DNA of 64,000 bases, from assembly GCF_014297465.1 (NCBI RefSeq), contig NZ_JACORT010000007.1:124001-188000 (forward strand), given 5' to 3'. The stretch comes from Ramlibacter cellulosilyticus (GTDB lineage Bacteria; Pseudomonadota; Gammaproteobacteria; Burkholderiales; Burkholderiaceae_C). Shown here piece by piece: positions 30,808 through 41,899 of the stretch. The notes beneath the pieces were generated by a model. That model searched no databases. It was not told where the DNA came from and was given only the letters and a program-made list of their open reading frames with translations. A program made the position numbers and the translations under genes. How positions within the stretch are numbered: the first letter of the stretch is position 1; the number at the start of each line of letters is the position of its first letter.

Positions 30808-30859
30808 CGGTGGGGTTCGCTGGCGCTCACCTTCCGACGCTGGCGCGTCGCCACCCTAC
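30808..30859 (+). repeat. Interspersed GTAGGGTGG-type repeat, copy 2
   Basis: CGGTGGGGTTCGCTGGCGCT ... CGCCACCCTAC, the same unit as at 415-466. It is paired with an inverted copy at 30901-30950 across 41 bases containing two GACGCGTGAC units. Confidence 0.75.
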
Positions 30860-30900
30860 GAACCGGAGGGACGCGTGACCGACGCGTGACCACCGCGGCT

Positions 30901-30950
30901 GTAGGGTGGCGCGGCGAAGCCGCGGAAGGTGAGCGCAGAGAACCCCACCG
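30901..30950 (-). repeat. Interspersed GTAGGGTGG-type repeat, copy 3 (inverted)
   Basis: GTAGGGTGGCGCGGCGAAGC ... GAACCCCACCG, the reverse complement of copies 1 and 2. It ends 8 bases before the boxA stop codon, so copies 2 and 3 could form a large stem at the 3' end of the box mRNA. Confidence 0.75.
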
Positions 30951-30958
30951 ATGGGGCC

Positions 30959-32245
30959 TCAATACGTCTCCAGGTGCAAACGCCCATCCCGCTTGAGCGC
31001 GGCCCCCACGGCTTCCCAATCCAGTCCCGCCTGCTGCGCCACGTCGCGCAACGCCAGCACCACGCCCTCTTCCATCGCCTTCAACCCGCACACGTAGAAA
31101 TACGCGTTCGGGTCCCCCAGCAGCACGGCGAGGTCCGCGGCGCGGTCGCGCATCAGGTCCTGCACGTAGCGCTTCGGCTGCCCGGGCACGCGGCTGAAGG
31201 CGAGGTTCAGGTCGATGAAGTCTTTCGGCAGCTGCTGCAGCGGCCCGAAGTAGGGCAGTTCCTCGCGGGTGCGCGCGCCGAAGAAGAGCATCAGCTTGCC
31301 GCCCTCGAACTTGCCGCTCTTGCGCAGGCGGCGGCGCCATTCGGTCATCGCGCGCATCGGCGCGCTGCCCGTGCCGGTGCAGATCATCACGATGTGGCTC
31401 TTCGGGTGGTTCGGCATGAGGAAGCTCGCGCCGAAAGGCCCGATCACCTCCACCTTGTCGCCCACCTTCAGGTCGCACATGTAGTTGCTCGCCACCCCGC
31501 GCACCGGGCGGCCCTGGTGGTCCTCCAGCACGCGCTTGATGGTGAGCGAGACGTTGTTGTAGCCGGGACGCTCGCCGTTGCGCGCGCTGGCGATGCTGTA
31601 CTGGCGCGGGAAATGCGGCTTGCCGCGTTCGTCGACGCCGGGCGGCACGACCGCGATGCTCTGGCCTTCCAGCACCGGGAACGGCGTGGTGCCGAAGTCC
31701 AGCACGATGTGGTGCGTGTCGTAGTCCGTGCCGACCTCGGTCACGCGCACGTTGCCCGTCACGGTCGCCACCAGCGTCTTCACCGCGGCCTTCGGGCCGT
31801 ACAGGTTGGTGTACGCGTGGGCAGCCGACCAGGGCGGAACGACCGCGCCGTAGTCCGCGCTGCGGAACGTCGCGTCGCCCGGCTCGATGCCGATCGGCGC
31901 GGAAGCCGCTTCCGCCTGCGGCGGCAGCACCGCGGCCTCCACGCCGCCCGCGGCCTCCGCGAGTTCCGCTTCGCCGAGCGGCTCGGGCAGCGACTCCCAC
32001 CCGAACTGCTCGTCGACGGAATACGCCTTCGCCTTCGGTACGGTGCGCCAGTTGTCGATGCTGCCCGTGGGACACGGCGGCACGCACGCCATGCACAGGT
32101 TGCACTTCGCGGCGTCCACGACGTAGTTGTTGCTGTCGTGCGTGATCGCGCCCACCGGACACACCGATTCGCAGGTGTTGCAGCGGATGCAGATCTCGGG
32201 GTCGATCAGGTGCTGCTTGAGGAAGACGACATCCGACGCGTCCAT
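30959..32245 (-). CDS. boxA: Benzoyl-CoA 2,3-epoxidase reductase subunit BoxA
   Basis: A 428-residue iron-sulfur flavoprotein that passes NADPH electrons to Box[17 protein letters not shown] (residues 19-34) and [16 protein letters not shown] (48-63) are the two [4Fe-4S] ferredoxin motifs. The C-terminal ferredoxin-NADP reductase module has RQYSIAS for FAD near 215 and [13 protein letters not shown] for NADP near 305. A proline/alanine-rich linker (about residues 85-125) joins the two halves. It ends the boxCBA operon, 7 bases after boxB. Length and order match known BoxA. Confidence 0.96.
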   Translation of the reverse strand: MDASDVVFLKQHLIDPEICIRCNTCESVCPVGAITHDSNNYVVDAAKCNLCMACVPPCPTGSIDNWRTVPKAKAYSVDEQFGWESLPEPLGEAELAEAAGGVEAAVLPPQAEAASAPIGIEPGDATFRSADYGAVVPPWSAAHAYTNLYGPKAAVKTLVATVTGNVRVTEVGTDYDTHHIVLDFGTTPFPVLEGQSIAVVPPGVDERGKPHFPRQYSIASARNGERPGYNNVSLTIKRVLEDHQGRPVRGVASNYMCDLKVGDKVEVIGPFGASFLMPNHPKSHIVMICTGTGSAPMRAMTEWRRRLRKSGKFEGGKLMLFFGARTREELPYFGPLQQLPKDFIDLNLAFSRVPGQPKRYVQDLMRDRAADLAVLLGDPNAYFYVCGLKAMEEGVVLALRDVAQQAGLDWEAVGAALKRDGRLHLETY

Positions 32246-32252
32246 GCGAACC

Positions 32253-33680
32253 TCAGGCGAACCGCACGTACTCGAAGTTCACCGGCTGGCGGTTGATGCC
32301 CATGACCGGCGGCGCGATCCAGTTGGCGAACTTGCCCGGCTCCACCACGCGGCCCATGAGGCTCGCGACGAAGGCGCGGTCCTGCGCCGTCGGCAGCCAT
32401 TCGCCGACCTTGGCGTTCCACTCGGCCTCGCTCACCACCCGGCCTTCCGGCGACACCTTCACGCCCGCGAGCGCGCCGATGTTGCGGTGGAAGGCCTTGT
32501 GCGGCACGGTCAGCCTGAAGGGGATGCCCGCCTTCTCGATCACCTTGTTCCAGCGCCCGACGCCGGCCACGCTGTCCTTGATGTAGTCGTCGCGCAGCAC
32601 TTCGTTCAGCGCGTTGAGCATCGGGACTTCCTTCTCGGTGAGCTGGCCGTTCGAGGCCTGCAGCACGCGGTAGGTCTGGCCGCGCAGCTGGTGGTCGTCC
32701 GTGCGCTTGCCCTCCTCGAACCGGCCCTTGAGCCCCGAGGTGTAGAAGGTCGCCGCGTTGCTCGATTCGTCCGCGCCGAACAGGTCCACGGTCACGCTGA
32801 AGTGGAAGTTCAGGTAGCGCTGGATGGTCGGCAGGTCGATCACGCCGGCTTCGCGCAGCTTCTTCGGATCGTCCGTCTTCAGCTCGTTCATCGCCTGGCA
32901 GGTGCGCTGGATGACGCGGCTCACGCCCGACTCGCCCACGAACATGTGGTGCGCTTCCTCGGTCAGCATGAAGCGCGTCGTGCGCGCCAGCGGGTCGAAC
33001 GCGGACTCGGCCAGCGCCGACAGCTGGAACTTGCCGTCGCGGTCGGTGAAGTACGTGAACATGAAGAAGGACAGCCAGTCCGGCGTCTTCTCGTTGAAGG
33101 CCTGCAGGATGCGCGGGTTGTCCTCGTTGCCGCTGCGCCGCTCCAGCAGGGCCTCGCCCTCCTCGCGGCCGTCCTTGCCGAAGTACTTGTGCAGCAGGTA
33201 CACCATCGCCCAGAGGTGGCGGCCTTCCTCCACGTTCACCTGGAACAGGTTGCGCAGGTCGTACTGGCTCGGGCAGGTCAGGCCCAGGTGGCGCTGCTGC
33301 TCCACCGACGCGGGCTCGGTATCCCCTTGCGTGACGATGATGCGTCGCAGGTTGGCGCGGTACTCGCCGGGCACGTCCTGCCAGGCAGCCTCGCCCTGGT
33401 GCTCGCCGAAGTGGATCTTGCGGTTGGCGTCGCCGGGGTTGAGGAAGATGCCCCAGCGGTACTCCGGCATCTTCACGTAGCCGAACTGCGCCCAGCCTTC
33501 GGGGTCGACGCTCACCGCCGTGCGCAGGTACACGTCGAAGTTCTGGCTGCCCTCGGGGCCCATGTCGTTCCACCAGCTCAGGTAGTTGGGCTGCCACTGC
33601 TCGAGGGCACGCTGCAGCGTCCGGTCCTCGCTCAGGTTGACGTTGTTGGGGATCTTCTCGCTGTAGTTGATCGTGCTCAT
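32253..33680 (-). CDS. boxB: Benzoyl-CoA 2,3-epoxidase oxygenase subunit BoxB
   Basis: A 475-residue class I di-iron monooxygenase that forms 2,3-epoxybenzoyl-CoA with O2 and Box[19 protein letters not shown] near residue 150 and [19 protein letters not shown] near 241 carry the E-x-x-H metal ligands. [19 protein letters not shown] and NFEYVRFA at the end are typical of BoxB. It lies 14 bases after boxC and 7 before boxA. The ATG has GAGGAGA upstream. Confidence 0.97.
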   Translation of the reverse strand: MSTINYSEKIPNNVNLSEDRTLQRALEQWQPNYLSWWNDMGPEGSQNFDVYLRTAVSVDPEGWAQFGYVKMPEYRWGIFLNPGDANRKIHFGEHQGEAAWQDVPGEYRANLRRIIVTQGDTEPASVEQQRHLGLTCPSQYDLRNLFQVNVEEGRHLWAMVYLLHKYFGKDGREEGEALLERRSGNEDNPRILQAFNEKTPDWLSFFMFTYFTDRDGKFQLSALAESAFDPLARTTRFMLTEEAHHMFVGESGVSRVIQRTCQAMNELKTDDPKKLREAGVIDLPTIQRYLNFHFSVTVDLFGADESSNAATFYTSGLKGRFEEGKRTDDHQLRGQTYRVLQASNGQLTEKEVPMLNALNEVLRDDYIKDSVAGVGRWNKVIEKAGIPFRLTVPHKAFHRNIGALAGVKVSPEGRVVSEAEWNAKVGEWLPTAQDRAFVASLMGRVVEPGKFANWIAPPVMGINRQPVNFEYVRFA

Positions 33681-33694
33681 GTCGTCTCCTCGGG

Positions 33695-35368
33695 TCAGAC
33701 GCGGTTGAAGTCGAAGTGGGCGCGCTCGCCCTTGCCGTACACCTTGAGCGCACCCTTTTCGCCGACGGCGTTGGGGCGCTGGAAGATCCAGTTCTGCCAG
33801 GCGGTGAGCCGGCCGAAGATGCGGGTGAACATGTTCTCGGGGCCGTTGAAGCGCAGGTTGGCTTCCAGGCCGGTCAGCGCGTCGGGGCTCATGGAGACGC
33901 GCTCCTCGATGGCGAGGCGGGTCTCGTCGGGCCAGTCGATGTCGTCGGGGTTGCTGGTGACGAGGCCGAGGGCGAACGCGGCATCCGCGTCGAGCGGCTG
34001 GCCGGCCTTCGCGCGCACGGCTTCCAGCGCCGGCGCCTCGTCATAGAAGCGGCGCTGCAGGCGGCTCTGGCCGGTGGCCATCGGATACAGGCCGAAGTTG
34101 GTCTCGCCCACTTCGATCGCCGGCGCGGCGGCGGGGTCGGAAGGCAGCGCCAGCTGGTAGCTGCGGTCGCAGGCCAGCGCGAGCTCGAGGAAGCTGCCCG
34201 CGAAGCAGGAGCCCGGCTCGATCAGCGCGAACAGGCTGCGGCTGGAGACGTCGAGGCGGCTGAACGTGCGGCGCAGCAGGCCGATGGTCTCGCGCACGAA
34301 CCAGTGGTCCTTGTGGGCGAGCAGGGCGGCATCCATGGAGCGCACGTTCGAGGCAGTGCCTTCAGTCTTGACCAGCCAGGTCCCGATGTCCAGCTCGTTC
34401 GTGCGCATGGAGAGGATCGCGTCCTCCAGCTCGCGCGCGACGACCAGCGGGTACCACGCGGCGCCCTTCGCTTCGATGGCGGCGATGTCGCTTTCGACGG
34501 GCGCGGCGGGCGCCTTGACCGTGAAGGTGGCGACGCGGCGGGTGCGGTCGATCTCGACCGTGACGTGTGAATAGCGCAGCGCGTCGGCTTCGATCGTGCG
34601 CTGCAGCGGCACCAGCGTCACGCCCTTGCCGTTCGCGGGACGGTCGCTCTTCGCCGCGAGTTCCAGCGCGCGCTCCTGCACGCGGGCGGCGAACTGCGCG
34701 GGCTTGACCGCTTCGTCGACCAGCCGCCAGTCCACGGCTTTCTGGCCGCGCACCCCTTCCGCGGTGGTGCAGAAGATGTCGGCGAGGTCGTGGCGCACGT
34801 GGCGCTTGTCGGTCACGCGCGTCAGGCCGCCCGTGCCCGGCAGCACGCCGAGCAGCGGCACTTCCGGCAGGCTCACCGCGCTGTTGCGGTCATCGATGAG
34901 GATGATCTCGTCGCAGGCCAGCGCCAGCTCGTAGCCGCCACCGGCGCAGGCGCCGTTGACCGCGGCCAGGAACTTGAGGCCGCTGTTCTGCGACGAATCC
35001 TCCAGCCCGTTGCGCGTCTCGTTGGTGAACTTGCAGAAGTTCACCTTCCACGCGTGGCTCGACACGCCCAGCATGAAGATGTTCGCGCCGGAGCAGAACA
35101 CCTTCTCCTTCGCGCTCGTCACGATGACCGTGCGGACCTCAGGATGCTCGAAGCGGATGCGGTTGATCGCGTCGTTCAGCTCGATGTCGACGCCGAGGTC
35201 GTAGCTGTTCAGCTTGAGCTTGTAGCCGGGGCGCAGGCCGGCGTTCTCGTCGAAGTCCGCGACCAGCCGCGCGAGCGCGCCGTCGAAGCTCAGTTTCCAG
35301 TGGCGGTACTGGCTGGGATGCGTCTGGTAGTCGACCGGCGCGGGAGTGGGCTGGGCAGATGCGGTCAA
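33695..35368 (-). CDS. boxC: 2,3-Epoxybenzoyl-CoA dihydrolase BoxC
   Basis: A 557-residue enzyme with two crotonase-type halves that opens the epoxide ring, giving 3,4-dehydroadipyl-CoA semialdehyde and formate. VFCSGANIFMLGVSSHAWKV and NGACAGGGYELALACDEI are crotonase oxyanion regions; the second half has EPGSCFAGSFLELALACDR. I prefer the TTG at 35368, with GGAG 6 bases upstream, over a GTG at 35392 without any ribosome-binding site that overlaps a BoxR-type box. The GTG would add eight residues. Lead gene of boxCBA under its own promoter. Confidence 0.95.
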   Translation of the reverse strand: MTASAQPTPAPVDYQTHPSQYRHWKLSFDGALARLVADFDENAGLRPGYKLKLNSYDLGVDIELNDAINRIRFEHPEVRTVIVTSAKEKVFCSGANIFMLGVSSHAWKVNFCKFTNETRNGLEDSSQNSGLKFLAAVNGACAGGGYELALACDEIILIDDRNSAVSLPEVPLLGVLPGTGGLTRVTDKRHVRHDLADIFCTTAEGVRGQKAVDWRLVDEAVKPAQFAARVQERALELAAKSDRPANGKGVTLVPLQRTIEADALRYSHVTVEIDRTRRVATFTVKAPAAPVESDIAAIEAKGAAWYPLVVARELEDAILSMRTNELDIGTWLVKTEGTASNVRSMDAALLAHKDHWFVRETIGLLRRTFSRLDVSSRSLFALIEPGSCFAGSFLELALACDRSYQLALPSDPAAAPAIEVGETNFGLYPMATGQSRLQRRFYDEAPALEAVRAKAGQPLDADAAFALGLVTSNPDDIDWPDETRLAIEERVSMSPDALTGLEANLRFNGPENMFTRIFGRLTAWQNWIFQRPNAVGEKGALKVYGKGERAHFDFNRV

Positions 35369-35387
35369 GGAAGTCTCCGGAGGCTGA

Positions 35388-35401
35388 TGCACTAAACTGC
35401 G
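35388..35401. promoter_or_regulatory. BoxR-type box TGCA-CTAAAC-TGCG, downstream of the boxC promoter
   Basis: Near-match to the TGCA-N6-TGCA operator described for BzdR/BoxR regulators of benzoate genes. It lies in the predicted boxC 5' leader, about 17-30 bases after the presumed transcription start, facing a second box at 35422-35435. Confidence 0.5.
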
Positions 35402-35421
35402 TTAGCGCGTTGGACGGTACA

Positions 35422-35454
35422 CGCATCATAGTGCATGCAGCCGGGAGAATTCAA
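35422..35454 (-). promoter_or_regulatory. boxCBA promoter with overlapping BoxR-type box
   Basis: The minus strand has TTGAAT (35454-35449), an 18-base spacer and TATGAT (35430-35425), a strong sigma-70 promoter. The box TGCA-CTATGA-TGCG (35435-35422) covers the -10, so a bound BoxR dimer would block RNA polymerase until benzoyl-CoA releases it. The mechanism follows known BzdR/BoxR biology; the site is my reading. Confidence 0.6.
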
Positions 35455-35466
35455 GCACTTTTGTTC

Positions 35467-36432
35467 CTAGGGTTTTCCCTCGATCTGCAGCGCGTTGCGG
35501 ACCATGGCCCGCAGCGCCAGGAAGGTCTCGTCCAGCGGCCTGGCGCTGGTGTCCAGGTGCATCTCGGCCTTCGCGTAGAAGGGCGTGCGGTGCGCGAGGA
35601 TGCCTTTCAGGTCCTCCATGGCCTCCCTGTTGCCGGCCATGGGGCGCAGGTCGCCCTGGGCGGCGACGCGGCCCATGTGGTCTTCCGGATGCGCCTTCAG
35701 CCAGACGGTCGTGAAGTGCGAGAGCACCAGGTTGTAGGTGGCGGGTTCGGCGACCAGCCCGCCGGGGATGGCCACCACCGCCTCCGGATAGATCTGCAGC
35801 GTCTCTTCGACGGCCCGCAGCTCGTAGCGGCGATAGGCGTTCTGGCCGTACAGCGCCTGGATCTCGTTGATGGTGCAGCCGGCGAACTTCTCGATCTCGC
35901 GGCTCAGCTCGAGGAAGGGGAAGCCGAGATCGTCGGCGAGCATGCTCCCCAGCGTGGACTTGCCCGCCCCGCGCAGGCCGATCAGCGCGATCCGCGGCGG
36001 ACGAGGCCCGCCGCCGGCACCTGCCGGGCCACCGACGATGGGCAGGATCGCCTCCCTCACGCGCCGCAGCGTCGCATCGTCCTGGTTCGCGAGCAGTTCG
36101 CGGATCAAGGCCCCTTCGATGGAGCGCTCTTCGTCCTGCAGGAAGTCCGCGGGACTGCATTTCAGGGCCGACGCCACCTGCAGGAGGATCAGGACGGAGG
36201 CGTTGCCCACGCCCAGCTCCAGGTTGCCGAGATGGCGCTCCGACACGCCCGCGGCCGCCGCGAGTTCCTTGCGCGTCATGCCCCGCCCGTTGCGGCGCGT
36301 GCGCACCCGCTCCCCCAGCCGCACGAGGAAAGGATGCTTTCCGTTGCCGTCGGGGCCGTCGGCGGGCTCGGAAACGTCGCGCATCCGGTCGCCGAGGGTT
36401 AACCCCGATTCATGCATTATTTTGCTTGACAT
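35467..36432 (-). CDS. boxR: Benzoyl-CoA-responsive repressor BoxR (XRE HTH + shikimate-kinase-like domain)
   Basis: A 321-residue regulator. The helix-turn-helix is near residues 43-95 (GMTRKELAAAAGVSERHLGN, then LEL). The C-terminal 170 residues resemble shikimate kinase with a P-loop GLRGAGKST near 149 and the substrate part FLELSREIEKFAGCTINEIQ; here this fold senses benzoyl-CoA. The ATG at 36432 has no clear ribosome-binding site; later in-frame ATGs at 36417 and 36384 are possible. It sits between boxC and boxD and is the likely repressor of both. Confidence 0.94.
   Translation of the reverse strand: MSSKIMHESGLTLGDRMRDVSEPADGPDGNGKHPFLVRLGERVRTRRNGRGMTRKELAAAAGVSERHLGNLELGVGNASVLILLQVASALKCSPADFLQDEERSIEGALIRELLANQDDATLRRVREAILPIVGGPAGAGGGPRPPRIALIGLRGAGKSTLGSMLADDLGFPFLELSREIEKFAGCTINEIQALYGQNAYRRYELRAVEETLQIYPEAVVAIPGGLVAEPATYNLVLSHFTTVWLKAHPEDHMGRVAAQGDLRPMAGNREAMEDLKGILAHRTPFYAKAEMHLDTSARPLDETFLALRAMVRNALQIEGKP
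36413..36426. promoter_or_regulatory. BoxR-type half-matching box TGCA-TTATTT-TGCT
   Basis: Lies inside the first codons of boxR as drawn, and would be in its 5' leader if translation starts at the ATG at 36384. One half matches TGCA and the other has one change. Weaker than the site at 36461. Confidence 0.3.
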
Positions 36433-36460
36433 GGATTTTGGGCTGCTTCTACATTCCGCA

Positions 36461-36474
36461 TGCACGATATTGCA
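36461..36474. promoter_or_regulatory. BoxR-type operator TGCA-CGATAT-TGCA
   Basis: A perfect TGCA-N6-TGCA box in the 115-base divergent region between boxR and boxD, 29 bases before boxR and 74 before boxD. It is the only exact match in the region and is well placed to control both genes. Confidence 0.65.
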
Positions 36475-36547
36475 TCCAGGCGGTAAACGCAATCTTGATC
36501 CGCCGCAACAGCCGCCGCTTCCCCTCTCCCGCTGACCGGAACCCTCC

Positions 36548-38095
36548 ATGAGCGAACTCCTCCTGAACCATCTCGCCGGCCGTCCGCAGGCCGGCACGGG
36601 CGCCGGCACGGCGCTGTTCGACCCGGTGCTCGGCACCGAACTCGCCCGCGTGGACGCCGGCGGCCTGGACCTCGCGGGCGGCTTCGCCTTCGCGCGCGCG
36701 GAAGGCGGCCGCGCCCTGCGCGCCCTCACGTATGCGCAGCGCGGCGCCTTGCTGGCCGCGGTCGTGAAAGTGCTGCAGGCCAACCGCGATCGCTACGACG
36801 AGATCTCCACCGCCAACAGCGGCACGGTGAAGAACGACACGGCCATCGACGTCGACGGCGGCATCTACACCCTGGGCACCTACGCGAAGATGGGCGAGAC
36901 CCTCGGCGACCGGCGCCACCTCCTCGACGGCGAAGCGGCGCGTCTCGGCAAGGATCCCGCCTTCCAGTCGCAGCACGTGCTGGTGCCCGCGCGCGGCGTG
37001 GCCCTGTTCATCAACGCCTTCAATTTCCCGGGCTGGGGGCTGTGGGAGAAGGCCGGTCCTGCCCTGCTCTCGGGCGTGCCCGTGATCGTGAAGCCGGCCA
37101 CCGCGACGGCCTGGCTCACGCAGCAGATGGTGCAGGACGTGAATGCGGCCGGCATCCTGCCGCCCGGCGCGCTGTCGGTGGTGTGCGGCTCTTCGGCCGG
37201 CCTGCTCGACCAGTTGCAGCCCTTCGACGTCGTGTCGTTCACGGGATCCGCCGAGACTGCCGCCATCATCCGCTCGCATCCGGCGATCGCGCGCGGCTCG
37301 GTCCGCGTGAACATCGAGGCGGACAGCATCAACAGCGCGCTGCTCCTGCGCGGCGAAGCGGCGGGCAGCGAGGCCTTCGACCTGCTCGCGAAGGAAGTCG
37401 CGCGCGAGATGACGCAGAAGTCCGGCCAGAAGTGCACGGCGATCCGGCGCGTCTTCGTGCCGGAGGCGCTGTACGCGCAAGCCGCCGAGGCGATCGCCGC
37501 ACGCCTGGCGAAGACCACGGTCGGCAATCCGCGCAACGACTCCGTGCGCATGGGCGCGCTGGTGAGCCGCGCGCAGCTGAGCGCGGTGCGCGCCGGCCTC
37601 GAGGAACTGAAGCAGCACGCCGAGGTGCTGCACGACGGCGCCTCGCACGCCCTCGTGGACGCGGACCCCGCGGTCGCGTGCTGCGTCGGCCCGACGCTGC
37701 TCGGTGCGCGCAACCCCGACGCGAGCCCGCAGGTGCACGACCTGGAAGTGTTCGGCCCCGTCGCCACGCTCATGCCTTACCGCGACCTCGCGCACGGCCT
37801 CGCGCTCGTGCGCCGCGGCCAGGGCTCGCTCGTCGCCTCCCTGTACGGCAGCGACGCCGGCAGCCTGGGCGCCACCGCGCTCGAACTCGCCGACAGCCAC
37901 GGACGCGTGCACGTCGTGTCGCCGGACGTCGCCGTCCTCCACACCGGCCACGGCAACGTGATGCCGCAATCGCTGCATGGCGGCCCGGGTCGCGCCGGCG
38001 GCGGCGAAGAGCTCGGCGGCGTGCGCGCCCTGAACTTCTACCACCGGCGCGCCGCCGTGCAGGCCGCCACCCCTGTCCTGTCGCAGCTGAACTGA
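36548..38095 (+). CDS. boxD: 3,4-Dehydroadipyl-CoA semialdehyde dehydrogenase BoxD
   Basis: A 515-residue NADP-dependent aldehyde dehydrogenase that oxidises the BoxC product. FINAFNFPGWGLWEKAGPAL with PVIVKPATAT binds the coenzyme, FTGSAETAAI follows the glycine motif, and KSGQKCTAIRRVFVPE near residue 300 carries the catalytic Cys. It resembles the dehydrogenase half of PaaZ but lacks a MaoC hydratase domain, as BoxD does. It starts 115 bases from divergent boxR and is followed 10 bases later by the ligase gene. Confidence 0.94.
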   Translation: MSELLLNHLAGRPQAGTGAGTALFDPVLGTELARVDAGGLDLAGGFAFARAEGGRALRALTYAQRGALLAAVVKVLQANRDRYDEISTANSGTVKNDTAIDVDGGIYTLGTYAKMGETLGDRRHLLDGEAARLGKDPAFQSQHVLVPARGVALFINAFNFPGWGLWEKAGPALLSGVPVIVKPATATAWLTQQMVQDVNAAGILPPGALSVVCGSSAGLLDQLQPFDVVSFTGSAETAAIIRSHPAIARGSVRVNIEADSINSALLLRGEAAGSEAFDLLAKEVAREMTQKSGQKCTAIRRVFVPEALYAQAAEAIAARLAKTTVGNPRNDSVRMGALVSRAQLSAVRAGLEELKQHAEVLHDGASHALVDADPAVACCVGPTLLGARNPDASPQVHDLEVFGPVATLMPYRDLAHGLALVRRGQGSLVASLYGSDAGSLGATALELADSHGRVHVVSPDVAVLHTGHGNVMPQSLHGGPGRAGGGEELGGVRALNFYHRRAAVQAATPVLSQLN

Positions 38096-38105
38096 AGGAA
38101 CCCCG

Positions 38106-39692
<1,587 letters not shown>

Positions 39693-39822
39693 GCTTCGCT
39701 GCACACTTCACACGATGTAACGCGTCCCTCCCCCGATCGCGGCACCCCGCCCCCTTGTAGAGGCTGGCGGGCGCGGCGCATCCTCTCCGCACCGCCGCCA
39801 TGGCGGACAGGGAAGGAGTGAC

Positions 39823-41397
39823 ATGCAGCCATCCATCTTGCGGCGCGCTGCGCCGCGTTCGCTCGGCCTCTCGTTGCTGGCGGTCGCTTCCGCGGTCGCC
39901 CTCGTGTCGTGCGGAGGCGGCGGCGGCGACGCCGGCACTTCCGACCTCCTGGCCAAGGGAGGGTCCGACAGCGGCGCGTGCGACACGCGCGTCAACAACA
40001 CGCAGGAGAAACTGCTCCAGTGCGTCACGCTCGCCGGCGTGCGCCGCCACCAGGCGGCCCTGCAGGCGATCGCGGATGCGAACGGCGGCACGCGCGCCGC
40101 GGGCACGCCCGGCTACGAGCAGAGCGTGCAGTACGTCGTCGGCCAGATGACGGCCGCGGGCTACGACGTGCAGCTGAACCCCTTCCCGTTCACCTACGTC
40201 GCGCTGCCGCTGCTGCAGCAGACCGCACCGACCGTTGCAACGTACGACTCCGGCGCGTTCACCGGCACCGGGTACGGCAACGTGAGCGCACCCGTCACCG
40301 CGGTCGACATCAACCTCGTGCCGCCGCGGGCGAGCACCAGCGGGTGCGAGGCGGCGGACTTCGCGGGCTTCCCGGTGGGCAACATCGCGCTGGTCCAGCG
40401 CGGCACCTGCACCTTCGCGGTGAAGGCGCTCAACGCGCAGGCCGCCGGAGCCTCCGCGGTGATCATCTTCAACCAGGGCAACACGCCGGAACGCGAACCG
40501 CTGATCGTGGGCACGCTGGCGCCGGACACGGCGGCCATCCCGGTCGTCGGCGCTTCGTTCGCGGACGGTTCCGCCCTGGCCGCGCCGGGCTCGGCGGCGC
40601 GCGTGCGTGTCGACCCGCCGGTGGAGATGACGCTGTACAACGTGATCGCCGAGTCGCGCAGCGGCGACCCGAACAACGTGGTGATGGCGGGCGCGCACCT
40701 CGACTCGGTGCAGCGCGGGCCGGGCATCAACGACAACGGCTCCGGCACCGCCGCGATCCTGGAGACGGCCCTCCAGATGGCGAAGGTGAAGCCGCGCAAC
40801 AAGCTGCGCTTCGCGTGGTGGGGCGCCGAGGAAGCGGGGCTGGTCGGCTCGACGGCCTACGTGGCCGGCCTGAGCGACGCGGACAAGGCGAAGATCGCCC
40901 TGTACCTCAACTTCGACATGGTCGGCTCGCCCAACCACGTGTTCTTCATCTACGACGGCGACAACTCCGACAACGTCGGCGAAGGCCCCGGGCCGGGCGG
41001 CTCCGCGCAGGTCGAGCAGGTGTTCGAGGGCTTCTTCACCAGCCGCGGCATCCCGTTCAAGGGCACCGACTTCGACGGGCGCTCCGACTACGGGCCCTTC
41101 ATCGCGGCGGGCATCCCGGCGGGCGGCCTGTTCACCGGCGCCGAAGGCGTGAAGACCGCGCAGGAGGCGGCGCTCTGGGGCGGCACCGCCGGCCAGGCGT
41201 ACGACCCGTGCTACCACCTCGCCTGCGACACGTACGCGAACAACAACGACACGGCGCTCGACGTCAACAGCGACGCGATCGCCTATGCGGTGCTGCAGTT
41301 CTCGATGAACACGCAAGCCGTGAACGGCCAGCGCGGCAAGGGCAACTTCCGGATGCCGTCGCTGGAGAGCGACCACCTGCGCAACTCGCGGCGGTGA
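39823..41397 (+). CDS. M28-family zinc aminopeptidase with PA domain, lipoprotein
   Basis: A 524-residue exported peptidase. The N-terminus is basic and hydrophobic and ends in VALVSCGGGGGDAG, a lipobox with a glycine spacer. A PA domain occupies about residues 140-260 (NIALVQRGTCTFAVKALNAQ). The M28 domain has GAHLDSVQRGPGINDNGSG with the first His and bridging Asp, WWGAEEAGLVGS with the catalytic Glu pair, YLNFDMVGSPN with an Asp ligand and HLACDTYAN with the last His. This is the Streptomyces/Vibrio aminopeptidase arrangement. It stands alone between bclA and the repeat block. Confidence 0.9.
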   Translation: MQPSILRRAAPRSLGLSLLAVASAVALVSCGGGGGDAGTSDLLAKGGSDSGACDTRVNNTQEKLLQCVTLAGVRRHQAALQAIADANGGTRAAGTPGYEQSVQYVVGQMTAAGYDVQLNPFPFTYVALPLLQQTAPTVATYDSGAFTGTGYGNVSAPVTAVDINLVPPRASTSGCEAADFAGFPVGNIALVQRGTCTFAVKALNAQAAGASAVIIFNQGNTPEREPLIVGTLAPDTAAIPVVGASFADGSALAAPGSAARVRVDPPVEMTLYNVIAESRSGDPNNVVMAGAHLDSVQRGPGINDNGSGTAAILETALQMAKVKPRNKLRFAWWGAEEAGLVGSTAYVAGLSDADKAKIALYLNFDMVGSPNHVFFIYDGDNSDNVGEGPGPGGSAQVEQVFEGFFTSRGIPFKGTDFDGRSDYGPFIAAGIPAGGLFTGAEGVKTAQEAALWGGTAGQAYDPCYHLACDTYANNNDTALDVNSDAIAYAVLQFSMNTQAVNGQRGKGNFRMPSLESDHLRNSRR

Positions 41398-41443
41398 TGA
41401 GGTGATCCGGAACCCCACCGACGGGGTGCCCGACATGGGCGCC

Positions 41444-41899
41444 GTCCGGTGGGGTTCGCTCGCGTCACGGCTCGCTCGATCACGGCGCGCGCGAACATGT
41501 AGGGTGGCAGGCGGAACGCCGGGAAGGTGAACGAAGTGAACCCCACCGATGGGCGGCCAACATGGGCGCCGTCCGGTGGGGTTCGCTTTCGCTCACCGGC
41601 CGCGGCTTCGCCGCGCCACCCTACAACGCTGCCGGCGATTGACCTTGCGTCGGGCCGATGGCGCGCCTTCAGTCCGGTGGGGTCCGCTCGCGTCACGGCT
41701 CGCTTGATCACGCCGCGCGCGAACATGTAGGGTGGCCGGCGGAACGCCGGGAAGGTGAACGAAGTGAACCCCACCGATGGGCGGCCAACATGGGCGCCGT
41801 CCGGTGGGGTTCGCTTTCGCTCACCGGCCGCGGCTTCGCCGCGCCACCCTACAACGCTGCCGGCGATTGACCTTGCGTCGGGCCGATGGCGCGGCTTCA
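41444..41899. repeat. 228-bp tandem duplication containing GTAGGGTGG-type repeats
   Basis: Two copies of a 228-base unit (41444-41671 and 41672-41899) differ at only a few positions. Each contains an inverted pair: GTAGGGTGGC(A/C)GGCGGAACGC near its start and CGCGGCTTCGCCGCGCCACC near its end, the interspersed repeat seen at 415 and 30.8 kb. An extra partial copy lies at 41410-41460. The stretch 41398-41896 has no gene that I can support; short in-frame products of the repeat are not convincing. Confidence 0.85.
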
